Source of the DNA: Thermodesulfobacteriota bacterium
GTDB lineage: Bacteria > Desulfobacterota_D > UBA1144 > Nemesobacterales > UBA2774
DNA length: 64,000 nt
Direction of reading: 5' to 3'
NCBI GenBank assembly: GCA_035325995.1
Contig: DAOKYU010000001.1
Location: forward strand, 532,681 to 596,680
Shown: positions 9,308-17,524 of the stretch, in pieces
Layout: each line of letters begins with the position of its first letter
How positions within the stretch are numbered: the stretch's first letter is position 1
Program-made: the position numbers and the translations under genes
Notes under the pieces: generated by a model
What the model was told of the DNA's origin: nothing
The model's database searches: none
The model's input: the letters and a program-made list of their open reading frames with translations, nothing else

Positions 9308-10108
9308 ATGGAAAATTCCATATTCCTGCATCTGAATTCATTCGTGGAACACGACCACGTCTGCCACATCTACGAGAACGACTCGGAATGTTTCGAGATC
9401 GCGGCGAATTACTTCCTTCACGGCATAAGGGCAGGCAAGGAGTGTATTTACATCTCCGACAGGCCGGCCCCTCCCGATCTGCTTAAAAGGCTCGAAGGGC
9501 ACGGCGTAAGGCACGGAGGCAAGAGCAAGGCGTTCGAGGAGATCGTACTGGCGAATTTCCTCAAGGAGCCGCGAAGGCCCGACGCCTTTATCTCGCAAAT
9601 CGAAAAGAGCCTCGACAAAGCCGCGAAGAAAGGCGGGAGGCCGATCCGTGTGCTGATGATGCTCAACACGGACCCTTTCTTCTCGCTGACGCAGTCCGAG
9701 CGTATGTGGATAAAGGCGTCCCTTAACAAGCTCAGCCTGGAGAAGCCCGTCATAATGCTGACGCAGCACAACGTCGAGCGCATAAGCTCGAAGGAGCTCC
9801 TGGCGATATTCAGGACCCATCCGACGATAGTCGAGAGAGGGAGGGTTTACACGAGCCCGTTTTACCGCGAGCCGGGAGAGCTGATGAGGGAAGGCGAGAA
9901 CGAGCTCGACAAGTTCGGCATGCTTAGCGGTAAGGAAAAGAAGGTGCTCGGGCTGATAACGAATGGGCTAAGCAACAGCGCAATCGCCAGGGAGCTTTCG
10001 ATAAGCATCAAGACGGTCGAAACCCACAGGGCCAACATCATGAAGAAGCTCGACATACACAACCTCGTGGACCTCGTGAAATACTCGATGCGGAAGGGGC
10101 TGGGGTGA
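9308..10108 (+). CDS. MEDS sensory domain / LuxR DNA-binding regulator
   Basis: A 266-residue protein. The N-terminal 170 residues resemble the MEDS (DcmR-type) sensory domain (HVCHIYENDSECF, GKECIYISD). The C-terminal 60 residues are a LuxR helix-turn-helix (LSGKEKKVLGLITNGLSNSA, then SIKTVETHRANIMKKLDIH). MEDS domains are known in regulators of hydrocarbon and one-carbon metabolism; the ligand here is unknown. The start lies 4 bp after the stop of the response regulator with AGAGAG upstream, so translation is probably coupled. It is the likely transcriptional output of this signalling operon. Confidence 0.85.
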   Translation: MENSIFLHLNSFVEHDHVCHIYENDSECFEIAANYFLHGIRAGKECIYISDRPAPPDLLKRLEGHGVRHGGKSKAFEEIVLANFLKEPRRPDAFISQIEKSLDKAAKKGGRPIRVLMMLNTDPFFSLTQSERMWIKASLNKLSLEKPVIMLTQHNVERISSKELLAIFRTHPTIVERGRVYTSPFYREPGELMREGENELDKFGMLSGKEKKVLGLITNGLSNSAIARELSISIKTVETHRANIMKKLDIHNLVDLVKYSMRKGLG

Positions 10109-10173
10109 AAGGGATAATGTATCTATCTTAAGATGTGATAATATGATTGAGCTTCTTGATACATAAAAATACG

Positions 10174-13100
10174 ATGATTAACGGATCGCTTTTTACAGAG
10201 GAGTTTTTAAAAGAAGGCATAACAAGCTTTCCCGAATGGAACTCTATCACCACGGATGAAGTCAAAGATTTCAAAGATGAGCTTAAAGCCGTCTTCGATA
10301 AATTCCCGACCGATGGGAACCCGCTTGAGTCAACGACTGAAAATGATTTAATCGAACCCGTCATCAAAGCACTCGGTTGGAATTTCTTCCTGACGCAACA
10401 AACTACTGCCCCAAAGGGCAGAGACGACGTCCCCGATTATCTGCTTTTTGATAACGAAGATTCAAAGAACAAAGCCAACAAGGAAAGGGATCAATATAAG
10501 CGTTATGTTCACGGTACTGCCATACTCGAAGCGAAACCCTGGAATGTCCGGCTCGACCGTAAGGGCACTCAGCCTATGGACCGCGTGCCTTCCAATCAGA
10601 TAATACGCTATCTCACGAGTGCCGACACGCAATCCGACGGACGCATCCAGTGGGGCATTCTTACAAATGGACGCTTTTGGCGTCTTTACTATAACCGTGC
10701 CAAGTCAAAGTCAGAAGATTATCTCGAAATCGACTTGCCTCTAGCGCTTGGCTTGCCCGGTTTTCAGACCGACCCTTTTTCGAGCGGTGATGTTGGGGAG
10801 CAGGATTGGTTAAAGGTTTTCTATCTCCTCTTCCGCCGTGATGCTTTCCTCCGGCAGAGGGAGGAGAAAACCTTTCATGAGCAGGCGCTCGAAAGGGGCA
10901 GATTCTGGGAGTCGAAAGTTGCCGACGACCTCAGCGATATCGTTTTCAAAAACGTTTTCCCGGCGCTCCTCACAGCATTGAAGGATAACGACCCGCAAAA
11001 ACCCAACCCGTTAAATGATGCATATCTTGATGAGCTGAGAGACAACGCCCTTACTCTTCTCTATCGCTTGCTGTTCGTCCTGTATGCCGAGGACAGAAAC
11101 CTTCTTCCGGTTTATGACAGCAAATACGACGATTATGGTTTCAGAAAACGTATTAGAGAAAATATTGAAAAACGCATGAGAGAAAAGGATATATTCAGCG
11201 AGTCACGCGATGACTATTATCACAATACCCTGAATCTGTTCGAATCTATAAACAAGGGTGACGAAAGCATTGGGCTCCCCCCATACAACGGAGGGCTTTT
11301 CGATAGCGGTGGACATCGGCTACTGAGCCGGGCACGGATACCGGACAAAATCTTTGCTCCAATAATTTACAAACTATCGCATCTCGAAGACAAAGGCGTG
11401 ATGAAGTGGATTAACTACCGTGATCTGTCTGTTCAACAGCTTGGTTCAATATACGAAAGACTGCTTGAATTCTATCCGAAGCTGGAAGATGACGGATCAC
11501 TAGCGGTCAGCCCCAATATATTCGCACGAAAAACATCCGGCAGCTATTACACCCCGGAATCTCTCGTCGGTCTTATTATCGAGCGCGCCGTCGGACCACT
11601 GTTGAAAGAATGTAAAGATGCTTTCTTGAACAAGGTCCATGAACTGAAAAAACTGAAAGACAAGAAAATGAAAAGCAGAATGCTTGAAAGCGCTGACCCT
11701 GCAACCGCTATGCTCGACCTCAAGATTTGTGATCCCGCTATGGGGAGCGGTCATTTTCTTGTTAGTCTGGTTGACTATCTGGCCGACAACATACTTGAGA
11801 CCATAGATGAAGTCGAAACCGAAGGGTCTGTGCCGTGGGCGGATAAAGATAATCCATATGTGTCTCCGGTCTCAAAACGCATAGCATCAATTCGTGCGCT
11901 TATTCTGGAGCAGGCAAATGAGCACGGATGGAACGTGAAGGAAGAGCAACTGGACGATAAGCAAGTAGTACGCAGAATGATACTCAAGCGCTGCGTTTAC
12001 GGTGTAGACAAGAACCCCATGGCGGTCGAGCTGGCTAAGGTTTCGTTATGGCTTCATACGTTCACTGTTGGTGCGCCCCTATCCTTCCTGGATCATCACT
12101 TAAGGTGCGGCGACTCGCTTTTCGGCGAGTGGGTCGGAAAGTTACAGGACGAATTAAATGAACGTGGTGTTTTATTTTCTCATAATACTGTAATTAAAGC
12201 CCAGAACGCGGCAGCGGGAATGCTGCGGATTGAACAACTTACAGATGCGGATATATCTGAAGTCAAGCAGTCAGCGTCTATGTTCGAAGGAGTGGAAGAG
12301 GCAACAGCGCCATTAAATTCATTCCTGCAGCTCTATCATGCGTTCAAGTGGATAGCATCGTCACCGAATGACAAAGTCGCTGTTGATGGCTGGCTCTTTG
12401 GAGACTATGGGGATCCTTATCAGATAGCCGAGGGAAAAATCCAAATCCAGAAAGATACGATACAGGCAAATCAGTTCAAGGAATTGTTAGCAAAAGCACG
12501 AGATCTTATAGAAGAAGAACATTTTCTCAATTGGGAAGTTGCTTTTCCGGGTGTATGGAAATACTGGGAAAGACACGAACCCGAAGGCGGCTTCGACGCC
12601 GTAATCGGCAATCCGCCGTGGGACAGGATGAAGCTGCAACAGGTTGAATGGTTTGCTGATCGCAAACCTGAAATTGCAATGGCTGCACGCGCTGCTGATC
12701 GCAAGAGAATGATTGAAGCGCTAAAAAACACAGATGACCCACTTTGGAAGGAATATGAAAAGGCAGTTTGGCATGCAGAAGTTGCATTAGAACGTGCTCG
12801 AAAAGATGGACAATATCCCCTTATGGCGACTGGTGACTTCAACATATATGCCCTTTTTGTTGAGAGGGCAGAACGTCTATTGAAAGATCAAGGTTATGTA
12901 GGTTTAGTTGTCCCGGTCGGCATTGCTTACGACAAAGGAAACAGCAAGTTCTTTGGAATGCTTTCAGAGACACAGAGAATCCAAACTTTGTTTGTTTTTG
13001 AAAATAGAGGTGGCACCTTTTTTAATGATGTTCATCACGAAGATAAGCCAACTATTTTCGTATTTGGTGGCAAAAACAATAAATTTGATGATATAAAATG

Positions 13101-14244
13101 CGCCTTCTTCATCCACCAAATAGAAGACTTGGATGATCCGGATCGCTGTTTTCCTCTCAACTCCCACGAGTTTGCGTTAATAAACCCAAATACAAAAACT
13201 GCCCCTATCTTCCGAAATCGTCGTGATGCTCAAATTGTAGGTGGTATATACATACATAATCCTATTTTAATAGATCGACGTGATAATCTTGAACAGCATC
13301 TTTATGATATCAAGTATTTTACAATGTTTCACATGACCAACGATTCCAATCATTTCGTAACTCCCGATGAGTTAAACAAGCTTGAGGCATATCCAGTAGG
13401 CAGTTCAATTTACAAATACCCCGGAGGTGTACTGTTACCTCTATACGAGGGTAAGATGATTGATCAGTACAATCATAGATACGCATCCATCAAAGCTGAT
13501 TCTATAAATGTAAGTGGACAGGGTGTTATCATTGAGACCCAATTAATTGACTTACAGAACCCAGAATATATGCCAGTGCCACGATATTGGGTTGATGCAC
13601 AAAATATTACATTTCCTGATGGAATTAACTGGGTTATAGGATTCAGGGATACAACTAACGTCAATAATTGGCGCACTACAATAGCTTCAATAGTCCCAAA
13701 AGTAGGGCACGGAAATACATTGCCTCTACTTATTCCAAATTCGTCAGCCATTGAAACTTATATTGAGCAAGCACCGTTACTAATTGCGAATATGAATAGC
13801 TTTTCTTTGGATTATATATCACGACAAAAAATCCAAGCGCGCCACCTGAATGCCTATATATTGGAACAACTACCATTTATTGACCTGCAAATATACAAGA
13901 AGCCGTTAGGCAATACGACCGTTGCAGAGTTTATAAAAGAACATGTCCTGCATCTCACTTATACCGCATGGGATATGCAGCCGTTTGCCAGGGATATGGG
14001 TTATGATGGTGAGCCGTTCATTTGGGACGAGGAAGACCGTCGTCACCGTATGGCAAAGCTCGACGCTTTGTTCTTTAACCTCTATGAGATAAGCGAAGAC
14101 GATGCGGATTATATCCTTTCCACTTTTCCAATTGTAAAGCGCCATGACGAGCAGGAGCACGGACGATTCCTCACCTGCGACCTGATTCTCGCCTATATGC
14201 GCGCACTCAAGGCTGGGGATACCGAAGTTATAGTTAAAGCATGA
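10174..14244 (+). CDS. Type IIG single-chain restriction-modification enzyme
   Basis: A 1356-residue fused nuclease/methyltransferase. An N-terminal PD-(D/E)XK nuclease is suggested by DVPDYLLF (about residue 84) and AILEAKPW (about 118). The adenine methyltransferase core has the SAM motif DPAMGSGHFL at residue 520 and catalytic motif NPPW at residue 813. The C-terminal third should hold the target recognition region, for example around PRYWVDAQNITFPDGINWV. The gene is AT-richer than its neighbours and stands alone, as expected for a mobile defence gene. I chose the ATG at 10174 (MINGSLFTEE) over an in-frame TTG at 10147; neither has a clear ribosome site. No separate specificity or helicase gene is nearby, which argues against type I or BREX. 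Confidence 0.88.
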   Translation: MINGSLFTEEFLKEGITSFPEWNSITTDEVKDFKDELKAVFDKFPTDGNPLESTTENDLIEPVIKALGWNFFLTQQTTAPKGRDDVPDYLLFDNEDSKNKANKERDQYKRYVHGTAILEAKPWNVRLDRKGTQPMDRVPSNQIIRYLTSADTQSDGRIQWGILTNGRFWRLYYNRAKSKSEDYLEIDLPLALGLPGFQTDPFSSGDVGEQDWLKVFYLLFRRDAFLRQREEKTFHEQALERGRFWESKVADDLSDIVFKNVFPALLTALKDNDPQKPNPLNDAYLDELRDNALTLLYRLLFVLYAEDRNLLPVYDSKYDDYGFRKRIRENIEKRMREKDIFSESRDDYYHNTLNLFESINKGDESIGLPPYNGGLFDSGGHRLLSRARIPDKIFAPIIYKLSHLEDKGVMKWINYRDLSVQQLGSIYERLLEFYPKLEDDGSLAVSPNIFARKTSGSYYTPESLVGLIIERAVGPLLKECKDAFLNKVHELKKLKDKKMKSRMLESADPATAMLDLKICDPAMGSGHFLVSLVDYLADNILETIDEVETEGSVPWADKDNPYVSPVSKRIASIRALILEQANEHGWNVKEEQLDDKQVVRRMILKRCVYGVDKNPMAVELAKVSLWLHTFTVGAPLSFLDHHLRCGDSLFGEWVGKLQDELNERGVLFSHNTVIKAQNAAAGMLRIEQLTDADISEVKQSASMFEGVEEATAPLNSFLQLYHAFKWIASSPNDKVAVDGWLFGDYGDPYQIAEGKIQIQKDTIQANQFKELLAKARDLIEEEHFLNWEVAFPGVWKYWERHEPEGGFDAVIGNPPWDRMKLQQVEWFADRKPEIAMAARAADRKRMIEALKNTDDPLWKEYEKAVWHAEVALERARKDGQYPLMATGDFNIYALFVERAERLLKDQGYVGLVVPVGIAYDKGNSKFFGMLSETQRIQTLFVFENRGGTFFNDVHHEDKPTIFVFGGKNNKFDDIKCAFFIHQIEDLDDPDRCFPLNSHEFALINPNTKTAPIFRNRRDAQIVGGIYIHNPILIDRRDNLEQHLYDIKYFTMFHMTNDSNHFVTPDELNKLEAYPVGSSIYKYPGGVLLPLYEGKMIDQYNHRYASIKADSINVSGQGVIIETQLIDLQNPEYMPVPRYWVDAQNITFPDGINWVIGFRDTTNVNNWRTTIASIVPKVGHGNTLPLLIPNSSAIETYIEQAPLLIANMNSFSLDYISRQKIQARHLNAYILEQLPFIDLQIYKKPLGNTTVAEFIKEHVLHLTYTAWDMQPFARDMGYDGEPFIWDEEDRRHRMAKLDALFFNLYEISEDDADYILSTFPIVKRHDEQEHGRFLTCDLILAYMRALKAGDTEVIVKA

Positions 14245-14352
14245 TTTTCTCTACTGAGGCTGCGGTTTTTTCGTCACGGCCATGAAGAGATACTAAGCGA
14301 TGAGGAATACAGTTATGGCTATCAGGACGAATTACATCGTCGCGGCGGCCCG

Positions 14353-15690
14353 TCAATCCTGAAGAGTATTCTTGTAAATCTTCCCGTCCTTCATGATCAC
14401 AACGAAATTCTTGCCGGGGTCCGCGACGAGATCTATATTCTCAAGCGGGTTCCCGTCGACAAGCAAGAGGTCCGCAAGTGCGCCCTCTTCTACGACCCCA
14501 AGCTTTCCCGGGTAAGGATTGCGCTTGCCTGATAACGCCAGGAGTTCGGCGTTGGTGCTCGTCGCCATGATAAGCGCTTCGGCCGGGGTGTACCACCGGG
14601 CAAGCGAGGCCAGAATCGCACCCTGGCGCTGCGCCAGCGCCCGGGAAAATAGAACGTCGGTGCCCCACGCCGTCTTTATCTTGTATTTCTTTGCAAGCTC
14701 ATATGTTTTGCTTATGCCGGGCCATACCTCATCGGCCTTGGCCCTCTGGACAGAGCCCACCGGGAGACCATCCCGCATCTCCTCGGGGAGCGGCTGGAGG
14801 CTCAGCCAAACTCCCTTTTCGGCAAGAAGTCTGGCGGTCGCTTCGTCCATCAGGAATCCATGCTCGATGACTTTCACCCCGGCAGCGACGGCTCCCTGGA
14901 TCGCTTTCGTAGTGAAAGCGTGCGCGGTGACGTATGTCCCCCAGTTCCCGGCGGCTTCCACAGCCGCGCGAAGCTCTGCATCGGTGAAATTCGACACGTC
15001 GATCGGGCTGAAAGGCGACGAAACCCCGCCGCCCGCAGTAAGCTTTATCTGAGAGGCGCCCTGCATGAGCTGTTCCCGTACACGCAGGCGCACTTCGTCC
15101 GGGCTGTCGGCAACCATGCTGCCGCCGATCTCTTCCATGCGGTTGGGCGTGCCGGGCTTCCGTGGCAGCTCTGACAGCTGGCGGAAATCCCCATGTCCGC
15201 TCGTAACGGTGATTATCGCACCAGAGGGATAGATGCGCGGGCCGTTGACCACCCCCTCGTCTATGGCGCGCTTGAGGCCGAATACCGGCCCTCCGACGTC
15301 GCGGACGGTCGTGAAACCACGCATTAGGGTATCGTTCGCTTCATCGCCGGCCAGGAGATTGTTATAGCCGACATCGTCGTTGATCGCCTGCGCCGGGTTT
15401 GGCCGTATGAGCATCGCGTGCCAGTGCGCGTCGATCAGGCCGGGCATCAGCGTGTGCCCTCCGCCGTCGATCACCGTCGCGCCCTGTTCAGGGGTTATAG
15501 ATTCAGTCGATATTCGCTCGATAATGTTGCCTTTGATGAGTACGTTGGACGGAGCCGAGAGCGAGCTGCTCTTGCCGTCGAAGATGCGGACGTTCTGGAA
15601 CAGCGTTGCAGCCATGGGTGCCGACTGCTGAGCAGTTGCAGGTATGACAATGAAGAGCAGTCCGAATGCTGCGAGCGCGATCCGTTTCAT
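14353..15690 (-). CDS. Secreted or periplasmic amidohydrolase family protein
   Basis: A 445-residue metal-dependent hydrolase of the imidazolonepropionase/prolidase-like amidohydrolase group. It starts with a signal peptide (MKRIALAAFGLLFIVIPATA, cleavage near AQQS). Metal ligands are GLIDAHWHAML (HxH), KLTAGGGV, VTAHAF, VIEHGF and AWGTDVLF (the Asp). The C-terminal LADLLLVDGNPLEN is typical. I chose the ATG at 15690 because it starts the signal peptide and has GGAAA upstream; the longer frame to 15783 adds unrelated residues. Substrates in this group include acyl-dipeptides and N-acyl compounds; none can be fixed here. Confidence 0.88.
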   Translation of the reverse strand: MKRIALAAFGLLFIVIPATAQQSAPMAATLFQNVRIFDGKSSSLSAPSNVLIKGNIIERISTESITPEQGATVIDGGGHTLMPGLIDAHWHAMLIRPNPAQAINDDVGYNNLLAGDEANDTLMRGFTTVRDVGGPVFGLKRAIDEGVVNGPRIYPSGAIITVTSGHGDFRQLSELPRKPGTPNRMEEIGGSMVADSPDEVRLRVREQLMQGASQIKLTAGGGVSSPFSPIDVSNFTDAELRAAVEAAGNWGTYVTAHAFTTKAIQGAVAAGVKVIEHGFLMDEATARLLAEKGVWLSLQPLPEEMRDGLPVGSVQRAKADEVWPGISKTYELAKKYKIKTAWGTDVLFSRALAQRQGAILASLARWYTPAEALIMATSTNAELLALSGKRNPYPGKLGVVEEGALADLLLVDGNPLENIDLVADPGKNFVVIMKDGKIYKNTLQD

Positions 15691-15915
15691 ATCGATTTCC
15701 AAGAGTGTTGCGCCGACGCACGAATGCAAATCCAGGCTCAATGTGAGGTACAAAACCAGACAATTCCAGCGCCCCGGCTGCATCCTACGGCGCCAAACTC
15801 TTAATTATACAAACGTAAAACCCCAAATACTGAGTGATATGCTAACAAGCCGTTTCAGTAGTGTAATTGAAGTCCTCTTCCAAAGTCAATATGCGGGAAA
15901 TCGTTCGCGCCGCGC

Positions 15916-16047
15916 GTGCTGAAGTGCAAGCGTTGCGGTCACGAATGGCTCCCGCGCAGCGCGGAGCCGCCGGGCACATGTCCTAACCCGAAATGCAGGA
16001 GCCCGTACTGGGACAGACCACGGAAACAGCGGTTGAAAAAGGTTTGA
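15916..16047 (+). CDS. Very small zinc-ribbon protein
   Basis: A 43-codon ORF beginning GTG CTG AAG TGC. It has four cysteines in two pairs: CKRCGHEW near the start and CPNPKCRSPYWDRPRK near the end. This is a compact zinc ribbon with a basic tail. Similar short zinc ribbons occur in many bacterial genomes, often beside toxin-antitoxin or mobile genes, but I know of no proven function. The GTG has no clear ribosome site, and the frame extends upstream without an ATG to a stop near 15869, so this may be a trimmed remnant. A terminator-like hairpin follows at 16169-16198. Confidence 0.55.
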   Translation: MLKCKRCGHEWLPRSAEPPGTCPNPKCRSPYWDRPRKQRLKKV

Positions 16048-16069
16048 AGATGATTTATTTTATGAGTAA

Positions 16070-16164
16070 GGGCCTATGGGAAAGTCTCCAGGCACTCTTG
16101 CTGAGGGACCGCCTGAGTCCCAACAGGTTCCGTCGGGGGAGTGTGGAGTCCCCCGCATAGGCCT
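16070..16164. ncRNA. Candidate structured RNA or inverted-repeat element
   Basis: An outer stem pairs GGCCTATG (16071-16078) with CATAGGCC (16156-16163). Inside are two strong hairpins: GGGAC/GTCCC (16105-16121, 7-nt loop) and GGGGGA/TCCCCC (16135-16154, 8-nt loop). No known riboswitch, SRP, 6S or tmRNA signature is visible. It lies between the zinc-ribbon gene and the end of the phage-like gene. Confidence 0.4.
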
Positions 16165-16168
16165 CACA

Positions 16169-16198
16169 GGGGCGATCAGGCGCGCCCCTATTTTCTTT
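16169..16198 (+). terminator. Rho-independent terminator (rightward)
   Basis: GGGGCG (16169-16174) pairs with CGCCCC (16183-16188) across an 8-nt loop and is followed by TATTTTCTTTT. It would end rightward transcripts of the zinc ribbon or the structured element. It overlaps the last codons of the leftward phage-like gene, which has no T-tract on its own strand. Confidence 0.6.
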
Positions 16199-17426
16199 TC
16201 AGCTTGTCCTTCAATACGCGCCCTCCTTCCCTCCTCGCCTGGATTTGCGATTCACGAATTTCGTATAAGCTCCTGAAAGCCATACTACTTTTGCCTTTGT
16301 GGAATTCGACGACTACCTCGTAATATAGACCTTTATCCTCGCTTACGAAAACAATCCCTTTCTTGCCCTGATCAACAATCAGGTCGGCATTGTTGATGTA
16401 CGCTTGCAACTTCAGGTAGTCCGAGGACACAAATTCAGGGTGCTTAGTCACCTGCTTGCCCATATATCTCTTATTGATTTTCAGGTGCTGGGTTTTAGCC
16501 CCGAGAAGACTTTTTGTTTGGGGGTCTAGTGTCGCAACCGGGAATGTTCCGCGCTCGACATCGAGCGCGTAAAACCTCTGGAAGGCGGGCCCCGTGAGCG
16601 TGCCTTCTACGTACTTGGCGGCTATATCCCAATCATATGAATCGAGGTTCGGCTGCCATGCCGCGGTGGCGGGGTTGTAGTCGAAACCTATTCCGGTTGA
16701 AACCTTCTGCCCGCCGGGGAGGGTGACAGTCGTCACCTGGCGGAGCTCGCCGGTCCTCGTTGAGATGAGGGCGTCGGTCTTCCCGATCTGCCCCCTGGAG
16801 CTGAGGACAGTGATATTGTTCTTGTCTACGTAGCGCCGGGAGACCGCCCGCTTCCGGCATCGGCAGCCCCAGTCGATGGGCGGGGTGAACCACTTCCAAA
16901 AATCATCGTCGAGAGGGTACACCTTGCCGTGGAGGGCGAGGTGCGTATGGCGTGTTTTGCTGTCGCGCACGGCGACGTACATGCCGTACGGCCGGAACTC
17001 CTTGTTGGCCTGAAAGAACTCCTCGCGGCCGGCGCTGTAGGCGGTCATGAGGTTCTGGTTGTAGATGGTCCTCAGCCTGCGCGGGGAGCCGAGCTCGACC
17101 ACCTCGGCCACACCCTTCTTGTTCACGGCGATCTGTTTTCCCCACCACCCCTTTTTCCTGAGTCCGGGCTCGAGCTGCTTCTTGAATTGCTCGAATGTGA
17201 GCCCGTCTTCGAGGGACTTTTCGACCATGCCGCGAATGTCCTGGAGGACGTCCATGCGCGCGACCTTCGCGACCGTGAACGCCCTCGCGTGCGCGGCTCC
17301 GAGGGTCTCCTCCCAGCGCCAGGAGAAGGTGTAACCCTTCGACTTCATGTAGTCGACTGCGCGCTCAGGCTTGAGCCCGAAGGCGAAGGAGAGGTCTACG
17401 TTCTTAGGCAAGGTGGAAACCCCCAT
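16188..17426 (-). CDS. Phage minor head (SPP1 gp7 / Mu gpF-like) protein with a C-terminal nuclease-like domain
   Basis: A 412-residue protein. Residues about 10-200 are a phage head morphogenesis domain, with DLSFAFGLKPERAVDYMKSK, then AHARAFTVAKVARMD and the closing PPIDWGCRCRKRAV motif typical of this family. Residues about 290-412 resemble the small Barnase/EndoU/colicin/RelE-like nuclease domains often fused to phage head proteins (VFVSEDKGLYYEVVVEFHKG, then SLYEIRESQIQARREGG); this second assignment is from memory of the pattern. The ATG at 17426 was chosen because family similarity starts there; the longer frame to 17531 would run into the CRISPR array. No other phage gene is present, so this is a prophage remnant or a co-opted gene. 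Confidence 0.75.
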   Translation of the reverse strand: MGVSTLPKNVDLSFAFGLKPERAVDYMKSKGYTFSWRWEETLGAAHARAFTVAKVARMDVLQDIRGMVEKSLEDGLTFEQFKKQLEPGLRKKGWWGKQIAVNKKGVAEVVELGSPRRLRTIYNQNLMTAYSAGREEFFQANKEFRPYGMYVAVRDSKTRHTHLALHGKVYPLDDDFWKWFTPPIDWGCRCRKRAVSRRYVDKNNITVLSSRGQIGKTDALISTRTGELRQVTTVTLPGGQKVSTGIGFDYNPATAAWQPNLDSYDWDIAAKYVEGTLTGPAFQRFYALDVERGTFPVATLDPQTKSLLGAKTQHLKINKRYMGKQVTKHPEFVSSDYLKLQAYINNADLIVDQGKKGIVFVSEDKGLYYEVVVEFHKGKSSMAFRSLYEIRESQIQARREGGRVLKDKLKRK

Positions 17427-17430
17427 CCTG

Positions 17431-17455
17431 CCCTTCCCCCTGGGAGGGGGAAGGG
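17431..17455. repeat. Perfect 11-bp hairpin before the phage-like gene
   Basis: CCCTTCCCCCT (17431-17441) pairs exactly with AGGGGGAAGGG (17445-17455) around a GGG loop. On the minus strand it ends 5 nt before the start codon at 17426 and would bury the purine-rich ribosome-binding sequence. It also marks the end of the CRISPR trailer. It could be a REP-like palindrome. Confidence 0.6.
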
Positions 17456-17524
17456 AATAGTGCGCGGTCAGTCTTTTGAGGCATTCAGCCGCCCCCAGAT
17501 ATGGGATACGAACATCGCCCGATA

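Noticed and set aside
16070..16164. Integron attC site or IS end
   Set aside because: No RYYYAAC/GTTRRRY core sites, no transposase or integrase nearby.
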